Positions 11,710 through 20,864 are shown, numbered from the stretch's first letter. The stretch: 64,000 nucleotides of DNA from Stutzerimonas kunmingensis (GCF_900114065.1 NZ_FORS01000009.1:95419-159418); one strand, 5' to 3'. Numbers and translations are program-made. Notes: generated from the letters alone by a model not told the origin.

Positions 11710-12861
11710 ATGGCCGTTGCCTCCAGCGCCTACAAGAAAGCCCTCAGTGGCGAAAGCAAGAACAAGCAGGTGCTGCTGAAGATCGACCGCGTCACCAAGA
11801 AGTTCGACGAAACGGTGGCGGTCGATGATGTCTCGCTGAGCATCCATCAGGGCGAAATCTTCGCCCTGCTCGGTGGCTCGGGTTCGGGCAAGTCGACCTT
11901 GCTGCGCATGCTCGCCGGCTTCGAGCGGCCCACCGAGGGGCGCATCTTCCTCGATGGCCAGGACATCACCGATATGCCGCCCTACGAGCGGCCGATCAAC
12001 ATGATGTTCCAGTCCTACGCGCTGTTCCCGCACATGACGGTGGAGCAGAACATCGCCTTCGGCCTGAAGCAGGATGGCCTGCCGAAACAGGAAGTCGAGG
12101 CGCGGGTGAAGGAGATGCTCGGCCTGGTGCAGATGACCCAGTACGCCAAACGCAAGCCGCATCAGCTGTCGGGCGGGCAGCGCCAGCGTGTCGCCCTGGC
12201 GCGTTCGCTGGCCAAGCGGCCGAAGCTGCTGCTGCTCGATGAGCCCATGGGCGCGCTGGACAAGAAGCTGCGCTCGCAGATGCAGCTCGAGCTGGTGCAG
12301 ATCATCGAGCGCGTCGGCGTGACCTGCGTGATGGTTACCCATGACCAGGAAGAGGCCATGACCATGGCCGAACGCATCGCCATCATGCATCTGGGCTGGA
12401 TCGCTCAGGTCGGCAGCCCGATGGACATCTACGAGACCCCGGCAAGCCGCCTGGTCTGCGAATTCATCGGCAACGTCAACCTGTTCGACGGCGAGCTGAT
12501 CGAGGACATGGGCGACCACGCCGTCATCGCCAGCCCAGGCCTTGAGAACCCGATCTACGTCGGCCACGGCATCAGTACCCGCGCGCAGGACAAACAGATC
12601 ACCTACGCGATCCGCCCCGAAAAGCTGCTGATCGGCACCGAACTGCCGGAATTGGAGCGCCCCGGCTACAACTGGGCCAAAGGCGTCGTGCATGACATCG
12701 CCTATCTTGGCGGCCACTCGGTGTACTACATCAAGCTGCCGTCCGGCGGTGTGCTGCAGGCCTTCATGGCCAACGCCGAACGTCACGTGAAGCTGCCGAC
12801 CTGGGAGGAAGAGGTGTACGTGTACTGGTGGGATGACAGCGGCGTGGTGTTGCAGGCATGA
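11710..12861 (+). CDS. spuF: Polyamine ABC transporter ATP-binding protein
   Basis: SpuF is the cytoplasmic ATPase of the SpuDEFGH polyamine importer. The 383-residue protein has Walker A GGSGSGKS (residues 55-62), Q-loop MMFQSYALFPHMTV, signature LSGGQRQRVALARS, Walker B LLLLDEPMGALD and the switch His in MVTHDQEEAMTMA. The C-terminal part after about residue 260 is the TOBE regulatory domain common to PotA/PotG-type ATPases. An in-frame ATG farther upstream is less likely because the N-terminus MAVASSAYKKALSG matches SpuF/PotG spacing. Its stop overlaps the spuG start (ATGA). Confidence 0.95.
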   Translation: MAVASSAYKKALSGESKNKQVLLKIDRVTKKFDETVAVDDVSLSIHQGEIFALLGGSGSGKSTLLRMLAGFERPTEGRIFLDGQDITDMPPYERPINMMFQSYALFPHMTVEQNIAFGLKQDGLPKQEVEARVKEMLGLVQMTQYAKRKPHQLSGGQRQRVALARSLAKRPKLLLLDEPMGALDKKLRSQMQLELVQIIERVGVTCVMVTHDQEEAMTMAERIAIMHLGWIAQVGSPMDIYETPASRLVCEFIGNVNLFDGELIEDMGDHAVIASPGLENPIYVGHGISTRAQDKQITYAIRPEKLLIGTELPELERPGYNWAKGVVHDIAYLGGHSVYYIKLPSGGVLQAFMANAERHVKLPTWEEEVYVYWWDDSGVVLQA

Positions 12862-13754
12862 AGCGCTCGCCCCTGAATACCGGGCGCCGACTGGTCATCA
12901 GCGTGCCCTTCCTGTGGCTGATGCTGTTCTTTCTGCTGCCCTTCGCCATCGTCCTGAAGATCAGCTTTGCCGAAGCGGATGTGGCCATTCCGCCGTACAC
13001 CGACATCTTCGCCTACGTCGACCAGCAGCTGCAGGTGCTGATCAACCTGGGCAACTACATCTTCCTCAGCGAAGACGAACTGTATCTGGCGGCCTATCTG
13101 GGCTCGCTGAAGATTGCCTTCTTCAGCACGCTGCTCTGCCTGCTGATCGGCTATCCGATGGCCTACGCCATTGCCCGTGCGCGCAAGGATCTGCAGACGG
13201 TTCTGCTGCTGCTGATCATGATGCCGACCTGGACCGCCATCCTGATTCGCGTCTACGCCTGGATGGGCATCCTCAGCAGCAACGGCATCCTCAACGGACT
13301 GTTGCAGGGCCTCGGCCTGATCGACGCGCCGTTGCAGATACTCAATACCGACGCTGCGGTATACATCGGCGTGGTCTACTCCTACCTGCCGTTCATGATC
13401 CTGCCGCTCTACGCCAACCTGGTGAAGCACGACCCGAGCCTGCTCGAGGCTGCGTCCGACCTCGGCGCGCGCAACCTCTCCAGCTTCTGGAAGATCACCG
13501 TGCCGCTGTCGAAGAACGGCATCATCGCCGGCTGCATGCTGGTGTTCATTCCGGTGGTCGGCGAGTTCGTCATCCCAGAGCTGCTCGGCGGTCCGGAGAC
13601 GCTGATGATCGGCAAGGTGCTCTGGCAGGAATTCTTCAACAACCGTGACTGGCCGGTGGCCTCGGCACTGGCGGTGGTGATGCTGGCGATCCTGCTGGTG
13701 CCGATCATCCTGTTCAATCGGAACCAGGCGAAAGAGCTGGAGGGCAAGCTATGA
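12858..13754 (+). CDS. spuG: Polyamine ABC transporter permease
   Basis: One of two inner-membrane permeases of the polyamine importer (298 residues, about six transmembrane segments, starting with LVISVPFLWLMLFFLLPFAI). The cytoplasmic EAA loop, which docks to SpuF, is visible as LLEAASDLGARNLSSFWKITVPLSKNGI. Family members include PotH. It overlaps spuF by ATGA at its start and spuH by ATGA at its end, indicating translational coupling. Confidence 0.95.
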   Translation: MKRSPLNTGRRLVISVPFLWLMLFFLLPFAIVLKISFAEADVAIPPYTDIFAYVDQQLQVLINLGNYIFLSEDELYLAAYLGSLKIAFFSTLLCLLIGYPMAYAIARARKDLQTVLLLLIMMPTWTAILIRVYAWMGILSSNGILNGLLQGLGLIDAPLQILNTDAAVYIGVVYSYLPFMILPLYANLVKHDPSLLEAASDLGARNLSSFWKITVPLSKNGIIAGCMLVFIPVVGEFVIPELLGGPETLMIGKVLWQEFFNNRDWPVASALAVVMLAILLVPIILFNRNQAKELEGKL

Positions 13755-14653
13755 AACGCTGGAGCTTTTCCAACCTGATCCTGGTGCTCGGGCTGCTGTT
13801 CATCTACCTGCCGATGGTCATCCTGGTCATCTACTCGTTCAATGCCTCGCGGCTGGTGACGGTGTGGGGTGGCTGGTCGCTGAAATGGTACGCCGGCCTG
13901 CTGGACAACTCCCAGCTGATGGGCGCAGTGATGCGTTCGCTGGAAGTCGCCGCCTACACCGCGATTGCCGCGGTGGCGCTCGGCACCATGGCCGCCTTTG
14001 TGCTCACGCGTATCCCGGTGTTCCGCGGCCGCACGCTGTTCGGTGGCCTGGTCACCGCGCCGCTGGTGATGCCGGAAGTGATCACCGGTCTGTCCCTGCT
14101 GCTGCTGTTCGTGGCCATGGCACAACTGATCGGCTGGCCGGCGCAACGCGGGCTGGTGACGATCTGGATCGCCCACACCACGTTCTGCTCGGCCTACGTC
14201 GCGGTAGTGGTGATGGCGCGCCTGCGCGAGCTGGACCTGTCCATCGAGGAAGCGGCGATGGACCTCGGAGCGCGGCCGTGGAAGGTGTTCTTCCTGATCA
14301 CCATGCCGATGATCGCGCCCTCGCTGGCGGCCGGCGGCATGCTCTCCTTTGCCCTTTCGCTGGACGATCTGGTGCTCGCCAGCTTCGTCTCCGGGCCGGG
14401 TTCGACCACGCTGCCGATGGAGATCTTCTCCGCCGTGCGCCTGGGCGTGAAACCGGAGATCAACGCGGTGGCGAGTCTGATCCTGCTCAGCGTGTCGCTG
14501 GCGACCTTTCTCGCCTGGTACCTCAGCCGCCGGGCCGAGAAGCGCCGTATTCGCGCGATGCAGCAGGCGATGGATGAAACCGCTGGCAATCCCACCTGGC
14601 GTCAGGTGATCGACAGCCGCAAGGTGCTGGTGCCGCCCTCGGCGCATACCTGA
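13751..14653 (+). CDS. spuH: Polyamine ABC transporter permease
   Basis: The second permease of the polyamine importer (300 residues, PotI type, about six transmembrane segments). The EAA loop reads SIEEAAMDLGARPWKVFFLITMPMIAPS. The N-terminal helix contains LILVLGLLFIYLPMVILVIYSFN, as in PotI. It is the last gene of the spu operon and is followed 18 bases later by a strong bidirectional terminator. Confidence 0.95.
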   Translation: MKRWSFSNLILVLGLLFIYLPMVILVIYSFNASRLVTVWGGWSLKWYAGLLDNSQLMGAVMRSLEVAAYTAIAAVALGTMAAFVLTRIPVFRGRTLFGGLVTAPLVMPEVITGLSLLLLFVAMAQLIGWPAQRGLVTIWIAHTTFCSAYVAVVVMARLRELDLSIEEAAMDLGARPWKVFFLITMPMIAPSLAAGGMLSFALSLDDLVLASFVSGPGSTTLPMEIFSAVRLGVKPEINAVASLILLSVSLATFLAWYLSRRAEKRRIRAMQQAMDETAGNPTWRQVIDSRKVLVPPSAHT

Positions 14654-14670
14654 TGATGGTTTGAGCAGCA

Positions 14671-14706
14671 AAACGAAAAGGGCGCATCGATGCGCCCTTT
14701 TCGTTT
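14671..14706. terminator. Bidirectional intrinsic terminator after spuH
   Basis: A perfect 36-bp palindrome whose core is AAAAGGGCGCATCGATGCGC followed by its complement, so both strands give a GC-rich stem followed by a T-tract. It ends the rightward spu operon and could also stop leftward transcription arriving from the nnrS operon. Confidence 0.9.
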
Positions 14707-14733
14707 CAGATGGAGTGTCCCCTGCCGCAGAGC

Positions 14734-14763
14734 GGTAGGGTGAATAACGCGAAGCTTATGCAC
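14734..14763. repeat. Degenerate GTAGGGTG-type intergenic repeat
   Basis: GGTAGGGTGAATAACGCGAA followed by GCTTATGCAC resembles the dispersed pseudomonad repeat also seen at about 7533, with point changes that weaken the hairpin. It lies between the spuH terminator and the end of nnrS. Confidence 0.4.
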
Positions 14764-14854
14764 AGCCGCGCCTTCTCCGTCCCCGAGCCCGCATTCACGG
14801 CCCGGGTTGTCTGTTCGCCTGCAGCGAATACCGCGTCCAGTTGCAGATCACCGC

Positions 14855-16111
14855 TCAGGTCCGGCAGCCCGAACCCGTGCTGTGTTCATCCATCGGTTCT
14901 TCACATCCCGTACCACCGTCCGGGCGCGGGCGCAGCCAGATCGGTGCCAGGTAGCGCAATGCCAGGCCAAAGACTGTCAGCCAACCGAGCCCGGCGAGCA
15001 TGTTCAGCAGCGGCACGGGAGCGCCCGGCAGCCCCGCACTGGCACGCAGCAGCGCGGCGAGCACCAGCAGGCAGGTTGCGATCGGCACCCAGCGCCGCTG
15101 ATCCAGTGCATAGCCACTGTGGGTACGCCCGGCGATGCACAGCACCGCGAGAATCGAGACGCCCATGGCCCCGAGTGTCAGTAGATGGCGGCCGGCGCTG
15201 CTGGCAAAGCCGTCGGCTAGCAGCGAGACACCCAGTGTGCCATAGCCCAGCGCCATCAGCCAGTACACGCTGTAGAGCATCAGCGACCAGCGCTCCAGCA
15301 GCGCTCGGCCGATGTGCCAGTCGTTGAGCAGATTGAACATGGCGGCGGCTGTGGCCAGGGCCAGCCAGCCGTTCAGCGGGGCCGGCAGTGCCAGCCATTC
15401 GGCGAGAGTGAACAGGCTGATGCAGAAGATCGCCAGGTTGCGTCGTGGCGGACGCGCGCGGTAGTCGTCGTCCACTTCATGGCCGGCATCCCGGCGTGCC
15501 TGAATGGCATCGTTGAGGATGCGCATGGAGATTCGGCTCATGGCCACCACGATCAGCACCATTATCACGCCGATGCCAGCGTACAGCCAGCGCATCGGGT
15601 ATCGGCCGCCGACGGCATCGAAATGAAAGCCCACGGTCACCAGCGCCAGCGCGCCGAGTCCGCCGAAGAAGCCGTACTGCCGGCGCAGCGGGTCGCCCAG
15701 CAGTCGCGGTGCGAGCAGCACAAGCAGGGCGATGGCGAAGGCACTGTTGAACACCGCCGCCGGCCACGGCCCCATAACGCCGGAAAGCCAGAAGCTCAGC
15801 CTGGCGGCTAGCCACAGCAGTAGAAAGCCGAAACCTACCTGCCGACCGAATGCCGCGGTGGCGGTAAATTCCGGCGCCGCGGTGAGAACGAAGCCGGCGA
15901 CTGCCGCCAGGCCGAAGCCGAGCAGCATTTCGTGGGCATGCCAGACCATTGGTCCACCCGGCACGCCTGGCAGCGGTATCCCGAAACCGAGAAAACCCAG
16001 CCAAAGTGCAACACCCACCACAGCCAGCAGCACGGTGGCGAGAAACAGCGGACGGAAGGTGCACAGCAGCAGCGACCAGTTGGCGAGTCGCGGCGATATG
16101 GTTTTCAGCAT
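14855..16111 (-). CDS. nnrS: NnrS family haem/copper membrane protein
   Basis: NnrS proteins are polytopic inner-membrane haem- and copper-containing proteins linked to nitric-oxide tolerance and denitrification. The 418-residue product has about twelve hydrophobic segments and the family's early motif FRPLFL...PMVWHAHEMLLGFGLAAVAGFVLTA, with paired His residues, plus ISLFTLAEWLALP and NDWHIGRALL. Its start lies inside the end of the upstream ATPase gene, so it is the last member of a five-gene operon led by a TonB receptor. The C-terminal tail is short and hydrophilic with two Cys. The promoter of that operon contains an Anr/Dnr box, fitting NO/low-oxygen control. Confidence 0.9.
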   Translation of the reverse strand: MLKTISPRLANWSLLLCTFRPLFLATVLLAVVGVALWLGFLGFGIPLPGVPGGPMVWHAHEMLLGFGLAAVAGFVLTAAPEFTATAAFGRQVGFGFLLLWLAARLSFWLSGVMGPWPAAVFNSAFAIALLVLLAPRLLGDPLRRQYGFFGGLGALALVTVGFHFDAVGGRYPMRWLYAGIGVIMVLIVVAMSRISMRILNDAIQARRDAGHEVDDDYRARPPRRNLAIFCISLFTLAEWLALPAPLNGWLALATAAAMFNLLNDWHIGRALLERWSLMLYSVYWLMALGYGTLGVSLLADGFASSAGRHLLTLGAMGVSILAVLCIAGRTHSGYALDQRRWVPIATCLLVLAALLRASAGLPGAPVPLLNMLAGLGWLTVFGLALRYLAPIWLRPRPDGGTGCEEPMDEHSTGSGCRT

Positions 16112-16929
16112 CGTGAGCGTGCTCTGCTGGCGAGGGGTAAGGGTGCCGCCTCGCGAATGGCGACTTTGGCAGCGTTAGGCAAGGTCTGCGGCGCGCGGGT
16201 GGCCAGGCCGAAACTCTCTCTTACGGCCGGCAACTGCAGCAGCTCGGCGGTGTGCTGATAGATCCAGATATCGCTGCGCTGCACGGCTGGCAGATCCAGT
16301 TCCAGATGGCTGACGATGCGCCCTGGTGCCGCTGCCATGACCAGAATGCGGTCGGCCAAACGCACGGCTTCCATCAGGTCGTGGGTGATCATCAGCACGC
16401 CCATGCCGCGTGCGGCCTGTTCGGCCAGCAGCAGGGCATAAAGGTCTTCCTTGAGGCCGATATCCAGTGCGGCGAAGGGTTCGTCAAGCAGCAGCAGATC
16501 CGGTTGCAGCACCAGCGCCCGCGCCAGGGACACGCGGCTCTGCATGCCGCCGGAAAGCTGGTGCGGAAACTTACCGAGATCGCCTGCGGCCAGGCCCAGG
16601 CGCAGCGCGAGGGAACTGGCCTGCTGCAGGCGTTGCTGTCGCGGCATGCCGGCCGCCTTGAGCCCCAGGGCGATGTTGTCGAGCGTGGTCTTCCACGGCA
16701 GCAGCCGCGGTTGCTGGAACATGCTGGCGGGGTTGCCGAAACCGTTGTCGATGCGTCCTTCCTGTACGTCCAGCAGTCCGGCACAGAGGTGCAGGAGGGT
16801 GGTCTTGCCGCAGCCGGAGGGGCCGACCAGGGCGACCACTTCACCCGCCGCCAGGTTGAAGTCGATGCCGCTGAAGATTTCGTCGCGGCCGAAGGCGTGG
16901 GCCAGGCCGTGGATGTGCAATTGCGTCAT
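16105..16929 (-). CDS. ABC transporter ATP-binding protein (NitT/TauT type)
   Basis: A 274-residue ATPase with Walker A GPSGCGKTTLL, Q-loop MFQQPRLLPWKTTLDNI (the PRLLPW form is typical of nitrate/sulfonate/taurine-type importers), signature LSGGMQSRVSLARAL, Walker B LLLLDEPFAALD and switch His in MITHDLMEAVRLADR. After about residue 215 there is a C-terminal extension of unknown role. It overlaps the permease gene by ATGA and the nnrS start by 7 bases. It presumably drives uptake of the ligand recognised by the binding protein and the TonB receptor of the same operon; the ligand is not identifiable from sequence. Confidence 0.9.
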   Translation of the reverse strand: MTQLHIHGLAHAFGRDEIFSGIDFNLAAGEVVALVGPSGCGKTTLLHLCAGLLDVQEGRIDNGFGNPASMFQQPRLLPWKTTLDNIALGLKAAGMPRQQRLQQASSLALRLGLAAGDLGKFPHQLSGGMQSRVSLARALVLQPDLLLLDEPFAALDIGLKEDLYALLLAEQAARGMGVLMITHDLMEAVRLADRILVMAAAPGRIVSHLELDLPAVQRSDIWIYQHTAELLQLPAVRESFGLATRAPQTLPNAAKVAIREAAPLPLASRARSRC

Positions 16930-17717
16930 GAAGACACCTCGCGCCAGCGCTCGAGTTCGCGCTTGATTGGTTCCAGCAGCAGGTACTCCACCGCCAGCAG
17001 CAGGCCGACCACCGCGGTGATCCAGGCCATGGTCGCGCTGGTATCCAGGTGCGAGCGAGACACCGCCAGCGCGGCGCCGACACCATCCTGGGTGGCCAGC
17101 AGTTCGGCCATCACCACGATCTTCCAGGCCATGGCGAGCGCGGTGATCCAGGCCGGAAACAGATAGGAGACGACGTGCGGCAGATAGACATCGAGCAACA
17201 GCATCCGCCGCGGCAGGCGAAATGCCAGGGCCAGGTCCTTGAGCTGGTTGTCCAGCGTGCGTGTGCCTTGCAACGCACCGACGAACACCAGCGGAAAGCT
17301 GGCGATAAACACGGTGAACACCGGGGTGCCGTCGCTGGCGCCGAACCAGAGCATCGCCAGTACCAGCCAGGCGATTGGCGGCATGCCCATGAGCACGGTG
17401 ACCAGCGGCCGCGCCATCATCGAGGCGGTCATGGAGACACCGGCGGCGAGCCCGAGCACGCTGCCGACCACTACAGACAAGGCAAAGCCGAGCAGCGCCC
17501 GGCGACTGGTGGCCAGCAGCTCCGGCCAGGCGGCCCCTTCATCGATCAGCTGGAGCAGACGGGAAAAAGTTTCCAGCGGCGCCGGCAGCACCAGCGCGCC
17601 ATAGTGACTGGCGACAGCCTCCCAGGCCGCCAGCAGCAGAAACAGGCTGGCCAGCGCGCCCCAGCCGCTCCACAGGTAGCCAGGCAGGCTGGTCAACCAG
17701 CTGCGCAGCAGGCTCAT
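16926..17717 (-). CDS. ABC transporter permease (NitT/TauT type)
   Basis: A 263-residue inner-membrane permease with about six transmembrane segments. The N-terminal part contains LFLLLAAWEAVASHYGALVLPAP, like SsuC/TauC-type permeases, and the cytoplasmic coupling region reads LKDLALAFRLPRRMLLLDVYLPHVV. I chose the ATG that overlaps the stop of the binding-protein gene (ATGA) instead of longer in-frame extensions. It pairs with the ATPase immediately downstream. Confidence 0.9.
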   Translation of the reverse strand: MSLLRSWLTSLPGYLWSGWGALASLFLLLAAWEAVASHYGALVLPAPLETFSRLLQLIDEGAAWPELLATSRRALLGFALSVVVGSVLGLAAGVSMTASMMARPLVTVLMGMPPIAWLVLAMLWFGASDGTPVFTVFIASFPLVFVGALQGTRTLDNQLKDLALAFRLPRRMLLLDVYLPHVVSYLFPAWITALAMAWKIVVMAELLATQDGVGAALAVSRSHLDTSATMAWITAVVGLLLAVEYLLLEPIKRELERWREVSS

Positions 17718-18706
17718 GGCTGATCGCTGACTGGCGAGTAGAAGTCGTCGGCCGGCAGCTTGCCGCCGATCAGCGCCGGATTCTTCTTCAGCAGCAACTC
17801 GAACAGATACTCGACTTCCACCCGTGCGTCGGCGGCGGGCACTGCGTCCATCTGCGCCACGGCCAACGAATCGCTCACTGCTTCGGCGCTGAGCATCGGC
17901 AGATGACTGGCGACCAGCTGGCCGCAGCGCTCGGCGTTGGCGCTGCACCATTGCAGCGAGTCGGCGTAGGCCTGGGCGATTCGCGCGGCGATTTGCGGCT
18001 GGTCTTTCACGCTGGCCATCAGCGCAATACCGGCCTGCGGTATACGCGCTTCGCGCTGTAGGAGGCGGCCCCATTCCTGTTGCAAATTGACGCTGCGATA
18101 CAGGTCCGGCGCGATCAGTCCCAGCGGCCCTTCGCTGGCCTTGCGCAGCGCCATGGAGATGGCCGGCTCAGCCAGCAGGGCATGATCGGTGCGGCGCATC
18201 AGCAATAGCTGCATGGCGTCGATGGGGGTGGCGACGTAGCGCAGACGCAGGTCTTTACGCACATCGATGCCGGCACGCTCGGCCAGCAGGCCGAAGAGGA
18301 TGTCCGGCATGTCGCCACGGAACGGCATGGCGATCTCCTTGCCGCGCAGGTCGTCGAGGGTGCTCAGGCCCTGTTCGCGGGACACCAGCCAGAGCAGCCC
18401 CCAGGTCGAAACGTTGAGCATGCGCAGCTTGGCGCCGCGGTTGTACAGGTTGGCGGCGACGTTGACCGGCATGGCCAGCACGTCCGCCTGCTGGTTAAGC
18501 GCCAGCAGGCGCAGCTGGTCGGGATCGCGCCAGCTGACGAATTCCACCTTGTCCGCTAGGTCGTCCAGTGCGCCGGATTCGACCATGTGGATCAGCGGGT
18601 TCGATACCGACGAGGAAGGGCCGGCCAGGACCAGGCGCGGCAGCTTGTCCGCCAGCGCTGGTGCTCCAGCCGCCAGCAGAATGACCATCAGCAGATGGCG
18701 CAGCAT
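17714..18706 (-). CDS. Periplasmic substrate-binding protein of an ABC importer
   Basis: The 330-residue protein has a signal peptide (cleavage after APALA) and the fold of NitT/TauT/thiamine-precursor binding proteins: LVLAGPSSSVSNPLIHMVESG at the mature N-terminus, then LLALNQQADVLAMPVNVAANLYNRG, LRGKEIAMPFRGDMPDILFGLLAERAG and HALLAEPAISMALRKA. Substrates of this family range from anions to small organic molecules, so specificity is open. Its start overlaps the last base of the TonB receptor gene and its stop overlaps the permease start, so the operon is translationally coupled throughout. Confidence 0.87.
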   Translation of the reverse strand: MLRHLLMVILLAAGAPALADKLPRLVLAGPSSSVSNPLIHMVESGALDDLADKVEFVSWRDPDQLRLLALNQQADVLAMPVNVAANLYNRGAKLRMLNVSTWGLLWLVSREQGLSTLDDLRGKEIAMPFRGDMPDILFGLLAERAGIDVRKDLRLRYVATPIDAMQLLLMRRTDHALLAEPAISMALRKASEGPLGLIAPDLYRSVNLQQEWGRLLQREARIPQAGIALMASVKDQPQIAARIAQAYADSLQWCSANAERCGQLVASHLPMLSAEAVSDSLAVAQMDAVPAADARVEVEYLFELLLKKNPALIGGKLPADDFYSPVSDQP

Positions 18707-20769
18707 CAGAAGCTCCCGCTCAGCGCGACGGTGATGCCGCGCCCGGGTGCTTGCAGCTCGTTACCGCTGATGCCGTCGGCCAGATGCTCGTGGTAGGCCT
18801 TGTCGAACAGGTTGCTCAGGCGCGCGTCGAGGTTGGCAGTCTGCAGCACGCCGATCCTGCCGAAGCCCCAGCCGAGGCTGGCATCGGCGGTAACGAAGCC
18901 TGCGGTACGATCCTCGCCACCGCGGGTGAACTCGGTCGCTACACGATCCTGCTCGGCGACCGCGCGCAGCTGGGCATGCCAGTAGAGGCCGCGTTCGGCC
19001 GGCTGGCCAATGCCCAGGGTCAGCTCGTGGGCCGGCATCTGGTGCAGTGGTTCGTCGTCCTGTTTGTTCTCGCCGCGCAGCCAGGTGAAGCTGCCGTCCA
19101 CCACGAAGGCGCCGACACCCTTGCTGGCACTGCCTTCGAGACCGTAGATCACCACCTTGTCGAGGTTCTCGGTGCGCTTGATCGGCAGCCCGTTGGGCGC
19201 GTTGGTGCCGGTCACGCGGCCGGCGATGTAATCGTCGATGCGGGTGTGGAAGGCCGCCAGCTGATAGGTGAAATCGCCATCGCTACCCTTGAGGCCGAGC
19301 TCGAAACTGGTGGAGCGCTCCGGGTCCAGCTGCGGGTTGCCGACGTGGAAGTAGCCGTCGCCGCGCGGCGCGTCGTCGTAGCGCTCGCGCATGTCGGCGG
19401 CGCGGTAGGCCTGGCCGACGTTGGCGTAGAGGTTCAGGGTGTCAGTCAGCGGATGCAGCGCGCCCAGCGACCACGACAGGTTGTGGTCGGTGCTGTCCAG
19501 GCCGCTGGTTGTAAATGAAGGACCGTTGCCCTTGGCGCGGGCGTCAGCGCTGATGCGGTCGTAGCGGGCGCCGGCCGTCAGGCGCGTTTGGCCGAGGTCG
19601 AATTCGTCCTGCACGAACAGCCCGTAGGATTCGATCTCGGCATCCTTGAAGGGGTCGTTGCGCTGGTTGTTGTTGAAGGTCGGCGGGCCATCCACGTAGC
19701 GCTCCGGATCGCCGGTCATCTTCCAGCCGTCGACGCCCACCGTCAGCAGGTGATCGGCTACTGGCACCACCCAGCTCGAGCGCAGCCCGTGGGTGATGAA
19801 GCTGACGTCGTTGCGTACATAGTCGCGGTCGAGCCGCTCGGAGTAGGCGCGGATCTCCCGGTAGACCTCCTGACGATAGAGCTCGGTGGTCAGAGTGCCT
19901 TCACCGAGGCCGTTTTCCAGGCCGATCTGGAACAGCTCGCGCTGCTGTTCCGGCGAATGGATGGTCGCGGTGCCGAGTGGTACCGGGATGCCGGCGCCGC
20001 CGGGCTGCCCGCCGGTACGCGCCGAGCCCGGGTACCAGACGTCGCGGTCGGTGTGGCGCTGGACGTTCAGGTTGACGCTGACATCCTTGGCCAGACGCTG
20101 CTTGTACTTGAGCAGCAGGGTATCGGAGCTGTAGCCGGTGTTCTCTTCGGTACCGTTGGGGCTCTTGTAATCGTTGACCTTGCGCCCGGCAACGCCCAGC
20201 ACCAGGGCATGATCGGAGCTGGAGTCGCGCAGCAGCGTAGCGCCGGTAAAGCCCTTGTCGACGCTGCTGGCGCTGGTGGAGAAGCGACCGCCGCGTTCGT
20301 CCTGCTCGGTGAAGCGTGCCTGTGGCGTGATCAGGTTGACCACCCCGCCCATGGCGCCGCTGCCGTACAGCACCGAGCCCGGACCCTTGACCACTTCGGC
20401 GCGTTCCAGCAGGCCGAGATCGAGCATGGAGGCCAGCGAGCCCTGTGGCTGGCCGGAATTGACCCGCACGCCGTCGACCATCAGCACCACGCTTTCCTTC
20501 TTCATGCCGCGCAACACCGGGTTCTGCCCCCAGGCGCCGTCGCTATGCACGGCGAGCCCGGGCTTGCCGCGGAACAGGCTGCCGACCGGCGCTGCCGTTT
20601 CGGCTGGCTGAGCCTGCAGCACCTCGATGGCTTGCGGAATGTCCCGCGTTGCGGCCTCGTAGCCCTTGGCGGTGACGACGGTTTCCTGCAGCTCCAGCGG
20701 AGCGGCGAAGGCGGACGCGCTGCTGACGGCCAGGCAGGCCAGGGCGAGTGGGTGAAGGCGGAGTATCAT
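18706..20769 (-). CDS. TonB-dependent outer-membrane receptor
   Basis: A complete 687-residue receptor: signal peptide ending ASAFAA, TonB box ETVVTAK, plug domain (LFRGKPGLAVHSDGAWGQNPVLRGMK, VKGPGSVLYGSGAMGGVVNLITP) and a beta-barrel closing with a C-terminal Phe (GITVALSGSF). Barrel segments such as NLYANVGQAYRAADMRERYDD and GNPQLDPERSTSFELGLKG are standard. The plug and barrel resemble catecholate-siderophore, haem and copper (NosA/OprC-like) receptors, but I cannot assign a ligand. It leads the operon with the ABC importer and nnrS, and is preceded by overlapping Fur and Anr/Dnr boxes. Confidence 0.93.
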   Translation of the reverse strand: MILRLHPLALACLAVSSASAFAAPLELQETVVTAKGYEAATRDIPQAIEVLQAQPAETAAPVGSLFRGKPGLAVHSDGAWGQNPVLRGMKKESVVLMVDGVRVNSGQPQGSLASMLDLGLLERAEVVKGPGSVLYGSGAMGGVVNLITPQARFTEQDERGGRFSTSASSVDKGFTGATLLRDSSSDHALVLGVAGRKVNDYKSPNGTEENTGYSSDTLLLKYKQRLAKDVSVNLNVQRHTDRDVWYPGSARTGGQPGGAGIPVPLGTATIHSPEQQRELFQIGLENGLGEGTLTTELYRQEVYREIRAYSERLDRDYVRNDVSFITHGLRSSWVVPVADHLLTVGVDGWKMTGDPERYVDGPPTFNNNQRNDPFKDAEIESYGLFVQDEFDLGQTRLTAGARYDRISADARAKGNGPSFTTSGLDSTDHNLSWSLGALHPLTDTLNLYANVGQAYRAADMRERYDDAPRGDGYFHVGNPQLDPERSTSFELGLKGSDGDFTYQLAAFHTRIDDYIAGRVTGTNAPNGLPIKRTENLDKVVIYGLEGSASKGVGAFVVDGSFTWLRGENKQDDEPLHQMPAHELTLGIGQPAERGLYWHAQLRAVAEQDRVATEFTRGGEDRTAGFVTADASLGWGFGRIGVLQTANLDARLSNLFDKAYHEHLADGISGNELQAPGRGITVALSGSF

Positions 20770-20835
20770 CGAACGGCTCCCGGATAATTCGTCGGCGGTG
20801 ATGCCGACTTGGATGGGAGCAATTCTCGTTTAGGT

Positions 20836-20854
20836 GATAATAATTATCATTTGA
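20836..20854 (-). promoter_or_regulatory. Fur box upstream of the TonB receptor operon
   Basis: GATAATAATTATCATTTGA matches 14 of 19 positions of the Fur consensus GATAATGATAATCATTATC, including all of the first half-site. It lies 67-85 bases upstream of the receptor start and overlaps the last four bases of the adjacent Anr/Dnr box, so Fur-Fe(II) would be expected to block the promoter. Confidence 0.8.
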
Positions 20855-20864
20855 TCGCGATCAA
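20851..20864 (-). promoter_or_regulatory. Anr/Dnr (FNR-type) box upstream of the TonB receptor operon
   Basis: TTGATCGCGATCAA is a perfect FNR/Anr/Dnr site (TTGAT, four bases, ATCAA). If its centre is at -41.5, the transcript would start near 20816 and a GAGAAT element falls at about -11 to -6, giving a plausible class II activated promoter for the receptor-ABC-nnrS operon. Anr (low oxygen) or Dnr (nitric oxide) is the expected activator; sequence alone cannot separate them. Confidence 0.8.
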
